From assembly GCA_037043015.1 (NCBI GenBank), contig CM073329.1:1566648-1630647 (forward strand): a stretch of DNA of 64,000 nt, read 5' to 3'. Under the pieces are notes generated by a model, which was not told the origin of the DNA, did no database searches, and worked only from the letters and a program-made list of their open reading frames with translations. Of this stretch, positions 1 to 12,802 are shown piece by piece (positions within the stretch are counted from its first letter, which is position 1; each line of letters begins with the position of its first letter). This DNA is from Bryum argenteum. Its lineage: Eukaryota > Streptophyta > Bryopsida > Bryales > Bryaceae. A program made the position numbers and the translations under genes.

Positions 1-489
1 CTTAATAGCACCTCTACAAAGATTTCTAATTGATCCAAGTCAAAAATCATATTGGTTTTACTAGGGCATTTTCAAAAAATTCCAAACGGGGGCTTCAATT
101 TTTTTTTTTATGATTGCATTCTTCTGTCAAAATTTGAGATTTATAAAAAAAATTGAAATTATTTTTTTCTATAATTGACAAACTCATAAAGCTACCAAGT
201 CACCGTTCAATTTTTTCCTGAACTAGATATAATTGAGGTTGTTCATGTTTTACTATATTATTATTTTCAAACTTTTTTCTAGAAACTAATGGAGATTTTA
301 CTTTGGGAGTCAAGTTGAGCATGGGGTTGAAGAAGGGCGAAATCTCTCATTGTGATATGTCTATTACTTGCAAATCAAAATCTGGACCATTCACATTGAG
401 AGGATTTTTGCTCTCCATCGGCCCCATGTAGGGCTTGACTCCCCATGTAAAGTGTCTCTAAGTTGAATGAAGGTCAACTCCTAAATGAC

Positions 490-1235
490 CTAACTTATTT
501 TTAGCCAATAAACACACTCTCAGAAAAAGTGTCATATATGAGAATGAAAATAAGCTATCAAGATCTTAACCATACAAACTTGTAATAAACTTGTTGTAGG
601 TCATGTGGACCAATTTTTGAGCCATAAAACCTCGTAATTCACGAGATTATGACGTATTAGTACTAAACACAAACTGCAAAATTTCATCATTTTTACTCTG
701 GAGTGGAAATTCTACCAATAAACCAATTGCAATAAAAAAATCACCAACCACAAAGTTGTTCACCTTCATCGCAATAGCACCTTTACCCAAAAAAAACACC
801 AGAAACATTTCTTGGCTCAAATAATAGCCTTGAAAAGGTGAACAGTGTCAAAATTTTTAGAAAGGAAATTTTGTCTGAAACTAGATACTTTGCACTCAAA
901 TTCATGCCTTATCTTCAAAACATCTTCGACCTTTTCAAGGCTTGTACCACTAAAACCATACTCTAGTTGGAGGCCACCCCAAAAATTAGAGTTGAAATTC
1001 AAGGGTGGGTGAGGGAGATATAGCTTCTCAAATATCATCCCTTTTTCACTTTTTTCACTAACAAAATATCATTACAAATCCAATGGCAAAAGTATTTGGA
1101 TCAAAATACTTCCAAGTGGGAAGTTATTAAGAATCACCTTAACACTTAAACGTCCATGGAGTTTGAAACGGACAACCCAAGATTGGAGCACAACATCTTT
1201 TGAAGCTGGGCATCATGAATAGTGTGAATTAACCC
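490..1235 (+). repeat. Dispersed repeat family A, copy 1
   Basis: This stretch aligns by eye, in the same orientation, with about 40165-40915. Shared stretches include the blocks around 540-620, 655-760 and 1130-1215. The two copies differ by many substitutions and small indels, so they are old. No coding capacity is visible. It is probably part of a decayed transposable element, but the class is not identifiable from this sequence. Confidence 0.75.
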
Positions 1236-1239
1236 CTTA

Positions 1240-1500
1240 ACGTCCCTAATGTCAAAAAAAGACATCTCGGATGAAGGGTAGAAACTTTGGAGAGCCATAA
1301 CTTCTTCATCCAAACTCCGTTTTTGACGACATTACTTGGATTGGTCTCAAATCAAGTCTAGTTTGTGTGGTAAAAAATGCACACTTATATATATTTAACT
1401 ATGAATTAATGGGCATTCCATGCATTTTGTTTTTGGGTTTCGAAAAATTTGGCATGTTCTACCATAGCAATCCAATTATGTGGAATAAAGATTGGTTTTT
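1240..1500 (-). repeat. Dispersed repeat family B, inverted copy
   Basis: The reverse complement of this stretch matches about 41218-41460, with shared blocks at 1455-1480, 1345-1375 and 1255-1300. The part at 1255-1330 is also similar to 10065-10135 in direct orientation. Shorter related starts occur at 50711 and 51317. The copies are diverged, and the short ORFs they carry look accidental rather than coding. Confidence 0.7.
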
Positions 1501-1917
1501 CATGAATTTTTCTACATAAGTGTGATCTTTGAATGCATTTTAAGTCAGAATTTTTTTGATGAGATAACTTTGGTATTGTATTTGCTATGATGTTTCTTTG
1601 ATGAAGAAAGTGAAATAAGGGATAATTTTTGAGAGCTATATCTCCTTCATCCAATGTTATTTTGACTTTATCGTTTGGGTTGGAATCTAATTATATTCTA
1701 GTTTATATGTATTAGCCTTGAACTAATCAAAGTAATAATGTAGATAAGACATGAATTTGAGTGCAAGGGGTCTGGTTTTGGACTATTTTTCCTTTGCAAA
1801 ACTTTTTGGTAGTTTTCATCACTCCAAGTTTTGCTATTAGTTTAGCAAAATATTTTTTGATGATTTTTTTTTGATACAAGGGTGTTCTTGAGATAAAAAT
1901 AAAAAAAATCTTAGTTG

Positions 1918-2195
1918 GTGATTTTTGATTGCAAGTCTCTTGTTGATAGTATATTCACTTCAAAGTGAAAAATGATGGTATTTGTAGTTTGCTTTGGGCA
2001 CTAATACAATATGATTTTGCAATCTATGAGGTCTCATGAGTAGAGTTTTAGTCATGTGATTTACAACAAGTTTATTTGTATGGTCGAGATCTAAAGAGAT
2101 TATCTTCATTTTTATCCATGTTTTTTTTTTAATTTTTTTTTTTGAGATTGAGTTTTTGGCTATAAATACCCCAAGGACGTTTAGGGTTAATAGAT
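1918..2195 (+). repeat. Dispersed repeat family C, copy 1
   Basis: This aligns in direct orientation with about 10180-10418. Both copies contain a stretch about a guide phrase ending in a block like 'aaataccccaaggacgtt' (2164-2181; 10389-10406 in the second copy). The order family B-like block then family C is kept at both places (about 1250-2195 and 10040-10418), so the two loci are probably two decayed copies of one larger element. Confidence 0.7.
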
Positions 2196-3295
2196 CAAAA
2201 AACAATACCAAAACAAGTGTCAAAAGTAGCTTTAAAAACTTAGACACAAAACATGTTTTTTTTCCCATTTTGTCAATGACTACTAATTGTCTCCCTTTTT
2301 TTTCTTTTCGTGTTTTTTTAACCCCTAACTATTCTTAAAATCAGAATCAGTCTTTTGCAATTTTGGATAGCGTAGATTTTTGAGATAAAATATATATTTT
2401 GACTAAGATTTGTATTGGGTGTTCCTTATGGTACATGTGTGTGTGTGCATGAAATTCAAAGTCAAATTCCAATTTTTGAGTCTTCCAGGGCAGTTCTAAA
2501 GATATGATCCTAGATAGGACAATTTACATTATTTGTTTATTTTAATTTCAATTTTTAAAAAATAGTCATGAACCAAAGTAGCAAAGCTGCTTGATTTCAC
2601 ATTAGAATGCTCGACAAAAACATGATTTTGCACATGAATGTGTGGAAGAGGAGAAAACATGTTATTTGGTAGTGACACAACAATAGGGGATAATAGTGGA
2701 GTACACTTGTCACCCTAATGTCAGATGGACGGGAAACAACACCAAAGCCAAAAGAGGAAGCGACTGTCAACCCACCATACATTCATACATAACCCTACCC
2801 ATAAGCTTACATAACATCATCAAGTCGTCTGAAAAAAGCAAAAGGAAAGAAACGGAGTGGCTTTGTATCCAATGCCATGCTGCCATGTATACCATTTGTT
2901 ATTATACATCTCTACTTTTAATAATAGATTCACGTACAACTTTGCTTTCCTCTGAACATAACATTATGAGGGTAACCATACGTGTCCCAATTGACGGATG
3001 AAAAAGTAAATATCCCGAGCAATTATTTCCGATCTTTGGCAACATTTGCAATTGTAGTACGCAAACTACAACCTGAATTTGTCATATTCATTTAAGGAAA
3101 ACAAATTCCATACAATATGGAGGGGTTCAATTTCGAGCCTTGGGATAGAGCATTAGTGTTGAAGAAGTTGTTTTGGTTATGGTCATCTAAAATAATTAGT
3201 AAAATCTCAACCTTACCTTAATCTCCACAAGGTGCTCATAAATCACACTTTTTGAATTTGGAGGTCCAAACAACACTTGGGTCTATAGACCCAAA

Positions 3296-3375
3296 TTAAC
3301 CCTTAAACGTCAAGCCCCTCTAAAAATACATTGGAAACCAAGCCCGAGGGGCATGCTCTGACATTTAAGGGTTGA
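3296..3375. repeat. Hairpin motif, copy 1
   Basis: An imperfect inverted repeat. The left arm begins taacccttaaacgtcaagc and the right arm ends with a block containing cgaggggc and acatttaagggtt. The same design is found at 9129-9216 and 41150-41190. Confidence 0.65.
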
Positions 3376-3696
3376 ATCGATTCAAGAATGAACCTTCTTT
3401 GATCGAACTTTCTCTAGAAAGCTTCAATTTTGTGACGAGGTTCGAGTGAGGGCTCCGTTCACCTTATTTACTTAGAAGTTTTTAGAGGTTTAGTTGCAGT
3501 TCTTGGAAATGAGTTGATTAGTATCGTAAACATCAATTGCAAACCCAAAACACTAAGGGTCCTTTCACACTATGAACCAAGAGCTATGACCAAGAAAATA
3601 TAAATCATTTTCATCACTCATGTCTATTACGCCACTAGGGGTCTACTTGTCCCGTTTACATACGCACTAGTGAACAATCAACCGGCCATAGGGGCC

Positions 3697-4029
3697 CTAG
3701 TCCGTGGAGGATAACCCTTCTAAAAGAGAAGATCCTCCAACTCGGACTAGGCCTATCCGGAGAGCAATGTTTTGTGTTGCGGGGAACTTGCGGTGGCCCT
3801 CCCTCCTTCTCGGTGGCCGTGCACACCCATTTCCGGGATCGAGCCGGTGGGCGATGCTCTCAACTTTCTTCAAAAGGACATCCAACACAGACTGGAGAGC
3901 TTCAAACGAAAGCAAGCAGACAATGGCATCAATACGAGACCCCAACTTCGAAAATGAACTGGAAAAAGATGGGTTGCCAAAGACAAAAGCACCAGACAGA
4001 CACCCTCCAGCATGTTCATAAGTTTGCAT
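3697..4029. other. GC-rich island with ORFs on both strands
   Basis: A 330-bp GC-rich patch sits in AT-rich surroundings. It is open over about 105-110 codons on the plus strand (3704-4021) and on the minus strand (4029-3697). I do not recognise either translation. The plus reading is rich in Arg, Pro and Lys; the minus reading has a hydrophobic centre. Neither shows a domain or flanking splice-linked exons. It may be a fragment of a transposon coding region or of a captured gene. I would not call it a gene without transcript evidence. Confidence 0.35.
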
Positions 4030-7000
4030 ATTTTCAAGTGCCAGGCCATTTTTGGATTGTGTGCCGTTAATAGCAAGGATTTTTATTTATTTTTATCTTC
4101 CCCAAAACATGTAGGTGCATCAGGGGCCTCAAGAAGGGAGGGAGAAATTGCCCTATACCTGAGTATGAATGAGCAGCCCTATAACTACTGTAGCCATCCC
4201 CATGTACTAGTCCTACAAAGAGCATATAGAATAGAATATGCTAATCATCATAATTATTAGCCTCTTGTCAAGCTAAGCTTATGTGGAATGACTTATCGGA
4301 ATCAAGGTTGTACCACATGAAATATATTTCGACTAGAAGGGAATAACAATGATATTAAAATCACTCATAGACATGTTTTATGGGAAATATCACAAGGAAT
4401 AATTGCTTTCTAGTGGAAATCTGCTCATAGCAAGTAACTAGTAAATTTTTCCAATCTTAAAATTCGATAGACTTTATTTTTTTATTTATTTTTAACAGAT
4501 GAAAGTAATTCTACTGTAAGGAAGTTCCTGGTTGGAAAAATCCAATCAACTTCGATCAAGCCCCTGGATGTCTGAAAGACAAAAAATATGCATGCATGTT
4601 GTTGCGTAGTAATGAACATGTCCAGAATCTAGTTAAATGTGGCATTTGTGCATTTTCCTGAGTGCTTTTTGTCCATACCATAATTTTACTGTCATTCTCA
4701 AATGAGCAACTTGCAGCCCGTCCTCATTGCAATTGACTAGCAAATTGTCAAATGGCAACTTGCACCTCTTCTCATTGCATCTGACTGTCAAATGTCAATT
4801 GAAAAAAAAATAGTACTGTCTTTATTTCTGTATTCTGCCAGTCATCCATACAGTCCGTACGTACTCAAGGTGAGCTTATAACCCAGGCTCATTATCTAGA
4901 GGTAATCAAACTAAACGGAATTCTTGCAATAAATGACTGAGTTTTGTTTTGCTCAATCCGACAATTGAGTAAGCATTTAAATTTACACTAATTCAAAATT
5001 GAGATGGAGTTCAATGTAATTCTCCCATGCATGCATGTAAACTGCAAATGGGGCCAACTACACTAATCACAGTCAACATCGCGAAAATCCCATCAGACAC
5101 ATCGCATTCCAAGCTCCCAAAATTCAAGCCTTTTTTCTTCGCAGCTTTCAAATCAACGGATGGACCGCAACCTCCATGCATAACCTCCATTTCGTAGTCG
5201 CGCAGGGCTACAAAAATCAAAACTACTAGATGTAAAAAAACAAAAACCTAGTGTGAGTGAGTGAGTGACTGACCTATTTGAGTTGATTTTCTGACATGAT
5301 GGACACCCTCAATGGCCATTTAATAGAACCCATGTTCGTGAAGTTTGTAAAAAATCCAAATTCTAATTTCGGTCGACATCACCATGAGAGACTATGACAT
5401 GAGCAATTCTGCGCCGGTTCAGAAAAAGGGAATGTTTTTGTGGGGGGCAAAAGGCTTTTCTGACCCTGCACCCCCAGAGTGTCTGTGCTAAGTACTGGAG
5501 TTTACTTGAGTTTAGGAAGGTGCTAATTATGCTTATGGAAAGTCAACCCATATAATCTCGGTCCTATAGGATCCCCTCCTCGCTCGCTCGCGCTATGGCA
5601 TGGGGATGAGGAGCTTTGTACCGGCATTGCTTCCATCAATACTCGTCTGCAGCTGCTCATGACACCCCCGGCCCTCTCTCGGGGGGAATTATATTTCCGA
5701 GAGCACCTGCATTCCCTTCCCCGTCAGGGGGCTCATAAATTCAATTCCCTCCTCTGCAATGATCAATCCCCATCGTGCCCCAGAGTGGCCGTCCTCCGAG
5801 TAAATTCATTGCATTTACCTCGGGATGAATTTGGACGTAAATGCAGGTGGGAAGGAGGGGCAAAAGGGGAAAATATTAAAAAAAAATCCTTCCATCACGG
5901 TCAATTTGTAAAATAATAAGCAAACATCATGATTTGAATTATTTCAAGTTGGGCAATTAGTTTCGATGTGGTGGTCATGGTGCGCGAGCGCGCACTTTTG
6001 GAGAGAACCATGTTGGGTTGATGATTATGCAGGGGGCATTCGAGTGTGGACGACAACCGACCTTGTGGGGGTGGGTAATATAATCGCGCTGCTCTGGAAG
6101 CAAATCTACTAGCTTGTCATATAGTCTTGAGATGCGGATCTCCAAATATTCAAACACCTGCAAAAACAATTCAGTTGGTAATGAGAGGGTGGGGAACAGC
6201 AGCAGCAGTAGCAGGGCAGAGCAGCAAATGCCATTAGCTAGCTGGCAGGGCAGAGCAGCAAATGCCATTAGCCTGCCTTCCATTGGTGTCTTGAATAGGA
6301 AAATATCGGACACAATAATCCTTATCGCTAAATGGATGGAAATCATCCATCCGCGTGGCCGAGTGAGGTGGAGACAAAGGCCTTTTCGCGGACGTACAAG
6401 GGCCCACATGAGTCATGTGTGCATCTTCTCGATGGATGAAAACCATCATTTCAGATTGTAATAAGGGTGGCCAGTACAATTTCGTCTCAATTGTTTAGAA
6501 GTTATGAGGGGGGATTACCAGGGGGCTCCAAAATTGCATTGACCAGTCAACTGGGTCAACACGACAAAGGCAGGCAGGCAGGGGCCGCAGTGGAATGGAG
6601 AGACTTGCCATGAGGCCGGACCCGACCCGGCGGTAGTACACATGTCAGAGGGGCTCCATGTTGTTTAAAAAAGGGGTTTTGGTCAGGTATTCACCCTTGT
6701 CATCATTATGAGCAGTCTGCCATTCTAGATCTGCAAGGATACTTGGCGGAACCCATCCATGTGCAAAACTCGTAAAGTGCATGCCCCTTTGTGAAACAAG
6801 GACCTCGCTCACGAAAACCTAACTTACGCTTGCCCACACCCAAGGCCCCCGTCACCCGTCCCATCTCTTGTTTGCGTCACCCCCCGCCCCTCCCTCCCTC
6901 GCAATTATGACCCCGCTCGCTGATTACATCCAGACGACAAACCCGTCACCAACTCGCCTTCGAGTCCAGGTTGATATTCATCATCCCCATGACGCGGCTC

Positions 7001-9128
7001 GCCATTTGGCTTTGTCTACTTAGTTGTTGTACTCGACTTTCCCTTCCATGCCCACCTTCCATGGATTGTTTCTTTTTTGTAGCCACTTGCCCACGGATTG
7101 AAACCGGTCTCCCCGGGGCTATGGAAAATCATAGTCATTACTTTGTTTGCGAAACAAAATAGATGTAAACAGTGGACAGTCGTTTTGATTTGAACGAAAA
7201 TTTGTACAATTGAAGTATGAGTAGTACTGGATTCAATTGGACAGCCATGTGATGGACAGTGAATTATTACTCTTTGCCAGTGAACCATTATACTCACCTA
7301 TCCCTTCAATCACATTACACCGTAACAATATTTATTTATTTATTTTGGTTGCTATTTATTTTCTCATCTCATCAAAAAATCTGCAATTTATCTCGTCTAA
7401 TCATGGCATTCTTGCATTTCAAGGTGTGTAAATTAGAATGAACTTCGCACAAAGTACATGATAGTTTTGAACGTTTCACTTTACATGGGGAGTCGTGGCC
7501 AATGGTTCTAAATGCCAATTCACTCACATTTGGAGTCCAATTGGCTCAATGGACAGCTTGAAAAACACGTTAAACAATTGATAAGGTGGGGGCCTATTCC
7601 CCCATGTGTAAAGCACTTGGGGCTGACTTATAGAAAGATAAAAAAAGCCCATGGGGCCGATTCGTATTATTAGCTACATTCCATGCTTTTGATTTGTTCA
7701 CGATAAAATATTTTAGTGAAGTAATAATTTGTAATCTAGCAACGACAAGTTTAACTTCAAGTTTTCTTAACAAGTTTTAAGATGTTCCAAAAGTGATGGA
7801 TTTAGTAGGTGTAGTCTTCTACTTACTTTACTTCTATTACTTACTTATCTGTCCATGGACACAAATTGCTTGCACAACTAACAGCACTACAAAAAATATA
7901 TGTAGAAATTTGTGCCATCGATAAGTAAGTTACCTTAGCACTTAAAATGATCTCATCTACTTTGCTCATCTACTTCTTAAGTCCTGGAGATCCTTGAAAC
8001 CCAAAATGGGTTATTGAGAATCTGATTGCCTTGAACAAAGGATCAAGTTTTATTTACTATTCTTCATTTTTTGGTGCATGAAAGAGCTTCAAAGAGCTTC
8101 ACGAGGAACAAATTTACATAGAGAGAGGAGCTAAGGTAGAAGAAATATGAAAGATTTTTGGTTCTAGAGTCCAATTGAGGAGTTGCGCACTTCATATTTA
8201 TTATTTTGTTTTATAGTATGTCCTTCACCAAATACTTACTCAAATTACCAAGTGATCCAAATTTTAAAAATTATGTATTTTACCAATGTAGACTTCAAAA
8301 TTTAAAGTGATTTTAAGAAGCATGTTTCAAAAATTAGTAAATTCACATGCTTTTCCTTTCAAATTTTGTCAAAATATGAGACTTTGGAAATTTACAAAAG
8401 AACTTCTCAAAAGTTCACAAACTCATAATTGCACCTCATCACCATTGAAGACATTGTGTAAGTAATGTAGGGTAAGTTGGATAAAACAACATGTCACAAT
8501 ATTTGGTAATATTAATTTAGGTGTGCAGAAATGCAAAAGCTCAACAAATTTTAATGATCAGAAGTGAGATCACTTTGAATTTTTTCAACAAGTGGCACAA
8601 TTTATACATTATCAACGAAGTGGATTTTGGATTGGTAAGCGGCTCAGGTCGACATATGATGTGAGGGGCTAAGGATAATAATATTGATTTGCCCCATTGT
8701 CTATATTATTGTAGATAGGATTCTATCATCTTACAATGTCTTTTCAAAAATTTGAGAATACATTGTTGTTGATGAGATGTATTGTACCTTAGAATGATAG
8801 TTTTATGCGCTGAAGATTATTTGTCACATTTGACTACTTTTGGAAAGGAAACAATCCAAAAGTAAAACATCGGGGACTCTTTCAGGGCCTTGTCAACAAG
8901 ATGCAAACGAAATAGGAAAATACAAATTAGGAGATCTTCAATGATTATATAGATGCTCAACTCCTAGAAGAAAATTTTCAATTGGCCTAATAACCAATTT
9001 GCAAAATTGAAAAATCCAAAATTTATTTCAATTCAGTTTTCCTCAATAAGTCTAGACTTAGTTAAACATGGCATTGTGTTTATTCTAAACCCTAAAGCCG
9101 TGGACGCATAAACCCTTATCACCTCATC
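4030..9128. other. Intergenic DNA, no supported gene
   Basis: Mixed composition. About 5550-7100 is clearly richer in G and C than its flanks and carries CG-containing stretches (for example 5575-5600 and 6820-6960), as plant promoter and leader regions here do, but no exon chain can be built from it. It contains a 28-bp block repeated at 6211-6238 and 6245-6272 (34-bp period). The remainder (4030-5550 and 7100-9128) is AT-rich with only short, unconvincing ORFs. Confidence 0.55.
6211..6272 (+). repeat. Short direct duplication, 34-bp period
   Basis: A block starting gcagggcagagcagcaaatg occurs twice, at 6211 and 6245, essentially identical over 28 bases. Confidence 0.85.
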
Positions 9129-9216
9129 CTACCCTTAACCCTTTAAACGCCGAAGCAAGCCCGAGGGGCTTGCTTCTCAATGTATTTTCCACATTGCTGA
9201 GCGTTTAAGAGCTAAA
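9129..9216. repeat. Hairpin motif, copy 2
   Basis: The outer arms are taaccctttaaacgccg on the left and gcgtttaagagctaa on the right. Inside lies a near-perfect small palindrome, gaagcaagcc then cgaggggcttgcttc (9143-9167). This is the same architecture as 3296-3375 and 41150-41190. Confidence 0.7.
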
Positions 9217-10039
9217 CCTTCTTAAACCCCTATAACACCTAATACTTTCAACTTCGTTGAACCCTAGGCCCTAACAACATCTTAATTCTTTTTTTCTTTT
9301 TCAAAGTTTAAATCTAAAATGTACCAAATTTTTCATAAAAATCAAGTAGAGTACAAAAAAAATATTATAAATGAAATTTCGAAAGTATATGTGTTTCGGA
9401 TGCACACTTTCATAGTTCATTTCCTCAAACACTATGTGATCATTAATACGCCAAGTCATGAATGGAAGGAAGAAGATTGATAAAGGCGGCAGGGGAAGCC
9501 TTCAAGAAGGAGTTTAGGGTATTTATAACACGATAAATCCAAAGGAAGGGCGTGATGACGTACTTGAAGAAATTAAATTTGTGTGTGCATGTGTATCTTA
9601 GATGACCATTGCGTACCTAAAATGACGAAGCTTTTCAAGACCCTGCCTGCGTTGATGTATTGCTGGGCATGCGTTAAAGTACGGCGTTCAGTCCAGAATA
9701 TTCTACCCCTGTAATGAACTCATATCCAGCGGTACCCTCAAACCCCCCTAAGCGATGGGCCTATGGGTATGTCAAGCATTTACTCCGAACTCATATTTTG
9801 AATCCAGTAAAAACATATACTATTCTCATGAAGTATTTGATTTGATATTGAGTTTTGAGATGTTTGAAAATAAATTAATAGATGTATCTTTTATTTTTTG
9901 TTTTGGATTTTCTTCAATGAACTTATGTTACGATGAAAATATTATTGTTATGGATGATATCACGACTTTGACTGAATTTGAAAAGATTTGGAAAGCTTAT
10001 AGATGTAATATGTTCATTTAAGGAGCTTCCGAAAAGTTA

Positions 10040-10418
10040 ACCCCTCAACATCCCATGTGTTGAGAGCCAACATTTTGGATGAAGGGCTGAAACTTTGAAG
10101 GGCCATAACTTCTCCATCCGGAGTCTCAGTTCTCACGAAAGCACTCGAAATGAAGATCAACAACTTTCTAGTTGGTGATTTTTCATTGAGGTAGCTTCGT
10201 TCGAAGAATCATCACTTCAAGTTGAATATGATGTAGTTTTGTTTTGCGTATTAATACTTTATCATCTTGCAATATAGAAGCCTCTTGATTGTAAATGACC
10301 TACAATAAGAGATCATATGGTTGAGATCCAAATAGCATATCTTCTTTTTAATTTTTAAGACATTTTTTGATAATGTGTTTTTTGGTAAAAAAATACCCCC
10401 AAGACGTTCAGGAATTCA
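10040..10418 (+). repeat. Dispersed repeat families B/C, copy 2
   Basis: The first part (10065-10135) matches 1255-1330 and the second part (10180-10418) matches 1918-2195, in the same order and orientation. The spacer between the parts is shorter than at the first locus, consistent with a large deletion in one copy. Confidence 0.7.
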
Positions 10419-10556
10419 AAAGGCAGTGAACACAAGATTCTAGAAGCGCTAGTTTTATTTGATATATTTTATAATATTTTATTTTTAGAAGCTTTAGATT
10501 GTCAGTTGAATTCAGACTTGAAGAATTATATTTCGCCAGAAATTAAACCAAATAAA

Positions 10557-10558
<2 letters not shown>

Positions 10559-10605
<47 letters not shown>
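10559..10605 (-). repeat. 47-nt homopolymer T tract
   Basis: An uninterrupted run of 47 T on the plus strand. Read on the minus strand it is an A tail that would follow the sequence 10606-10950. This is the usual signature of retroposition, although slippage alone can also extend such runs. Confidence 0.9.
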
Positions 10606-12802
10606 CTGTGATTGGGTCAGTTGTGTATACTCATGAATATGTTTATGGAGGTGAAATCAGCACATGTTTTTATAGCTATGGAGATCCGCCAATCTGACTG
10701 GAGATTTCTACAGTGCTTTTGGTTATTGTGGTTCGAGGAGTGAATAAAAACAAGCACAGCCGTTCTGCATGTGGTTGAATAGATAAATGCATGCCAGGTT
10801 TTGCTACAAAAGCATCCACAGTAGCAGCCAAGTTGTAATTTATTCTGTGGAATTGGGGTGGTGACAAGCAAAAAGTTTCCAGCTCCCAACATCGTGTTTG
10901 TAGAATAGGACACCTTCAAACTGAACCTGCCTATTCCCCTGCATTTACAGCATGTCTAGCCCGCACTGTGGGCCGGAGAGGGGAGCCTTGTTTGGAGTGT
11001 GAGGGATCCCAGCCTACGGAGTATCCCAGGAACATGGCCAAGAGGGTTGAAGTCTCTTGAATTTTAGCACACCATGATTCAAAGTTATTTCATGCCTTCA
11101 TTCACATTTTAGCGTCCCCATTGACCAATGGGAGAATGACATGTGGTAGAGATTTTATTGGTAGAAAATAATTTTTACTATGACTGGCTTTGGTGGGCAG
11201 GCTTTTCCTCTGCCCTGCCTTCTGGCGTGGGGTGGAGTTACAACGTTTGCCCGAGCAGCGCCTACGAGCTTTTGACGCACCTTAGCGGCTCAGAGCTGGG
11301 CATGCTCTTAAGCTACAGGGTGCATTTGTTTCCATGGTTCTCTACAAGGGAGGAACATGATTTACTTATTATTATTATTATTAATTTTTTTTTTTGGTAC
11401 ACTAAATTCAAATAACCATGCACTTGCTTTTGCTAATCCCAATGCGTTCTCACCTATTTGTAGACAAGAACTATCCAATCAAAGTAAGCCACCTAGTTAG
11501 TGTAAGACAAATAAATGCATTGAATGGGCACCACTTTTAGTGGTGATATGCTCGGTTTCATGTCACCTCTTAGGGTTTTGTTTTAGGTACCTGCTCGGTT
11601 TTTGGTCATATTTGGGCACTACGCTAGAATCGTCCAAATGGGCAATAGTAGCTCTTGGCTATTTCACCAAGTACATATTGAGTTTGCGGCATGAATTTCC
11701 ATGTACTCACAACAAACATTATTTGGTGCCATCTTAGGGCACCATTTTAGAAACACCTTCGAATCTAGTTTCAAAATTTATAGCAAATAGTAAAGGAGTC
11801 CAAAAATGATTATTCTTGGCAAGTAATTCCAAATGTGGGAGTGATAGTCGAGTAACAATAGTTAAGTTTTTGAGTCTTCTCCTGCCCTATAATTGGTGCG
11901 GGACATGTAGTCACTCTTGCAACAAAATACACCTTTTATTGGCGTTCAGTAAGTAATAATAAAAAATAAATTATTCCACTCGCTCTATCCTTCCGTTTAC
12001 TTTACCCATACACAAAAAAGTACTTTCCACTTCACTACGAATTTCCCATCCCGTAATTGAGTAAGTTACCTTAGATTGTATTTGTGAAGTTAGACGACTA
12101 ACCATCTATAAACAAATGGTGAAAGCCATACCAAAGAATTGGGTGAGAATCTAAAAGGCCTATCTTGTCTTCCACCTCTTGAAATTTGATCTATCCCACT
12201 TTAAAGTTTGGCAAATCATCCTACAACAATTTTGAATGAGTTCACATATCACAACACATAACACATGACTACTACAGAATGTTTCAAATCATTCTATGAT
12301 TCTTTTGCCACCATTACTAACAATAACAAAGTGATTGATCATTAACATTTGAATCGATTGCTATATCTACCACTACTTCAGAAATCCTCTTCCATTTCGA
12401 ACACCCACAAGTCAATCCTTTAGAGTTTGATGATAATCTCATAACAAACAAACCATAAGGCCAATAAAATGAACGATTCTATAATATAACCATAAATTCA
12501 ACCAAAGAAACAAGAAGTGCACGACAGGGAACTTCAAGTCAATCTACACAAGAGAAAGGCCTTGTATACACCAACAACCTTGATATCTGTTGTTGCAAAA
12601 CATCTGTTTGAAAGGGGAAATCTTCACTGATAAATTAAGCTCAACGTAAATATACATAAGAATAATACATAACCCTGTTCATAATGGTTATGAGACCTTG
12701 CAATTCTTACCAGGTCTACCAATCAGTACAAGAATATGAATCCCTTTGGAATCCGTTTATACACAATACTTCTAAACAATAAGCTCTCCAGAGAAACAGT
12801 AG

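Larger units (their letters stand above)
1..3690. other. AT-rich intergenic DNA, decayed repeats
   Basis: No gene is supported here. The ORFs are short, AT-rich and have no recognisable domain. The stretch is largely covered by diverged dispersed repeats that recur elsewhere in the window: about 490-1235, 1240-1500 and 1918-2195. A hairpin motif lies at 3296-3375. Long T and A runs are common, for example near 2120-2145. Confidence 0.7.
9217..12802. other. Intergenic DNA, repeats and poly-T tract
   Basis: No gene is supported. The stretch holds a family B/C repeat copy (about 10040-10418), a 47-nt T run (10559-10605) and a moderately GC-rich patch at 10925-11330 without an exon structure. 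The last few hundred bases before 12803 are probably the 3' untranslated and downstream region of the minus-strand phosphatase gene. Confidence 0.6.

Noticed and set aside
5975..6461. Overlapping ORFs of 115-144 codons on both strands
   Set aside because: No recognisable product in either frame and no splice-linked neighbours. Kept only as a GC-rich region of unknown role.
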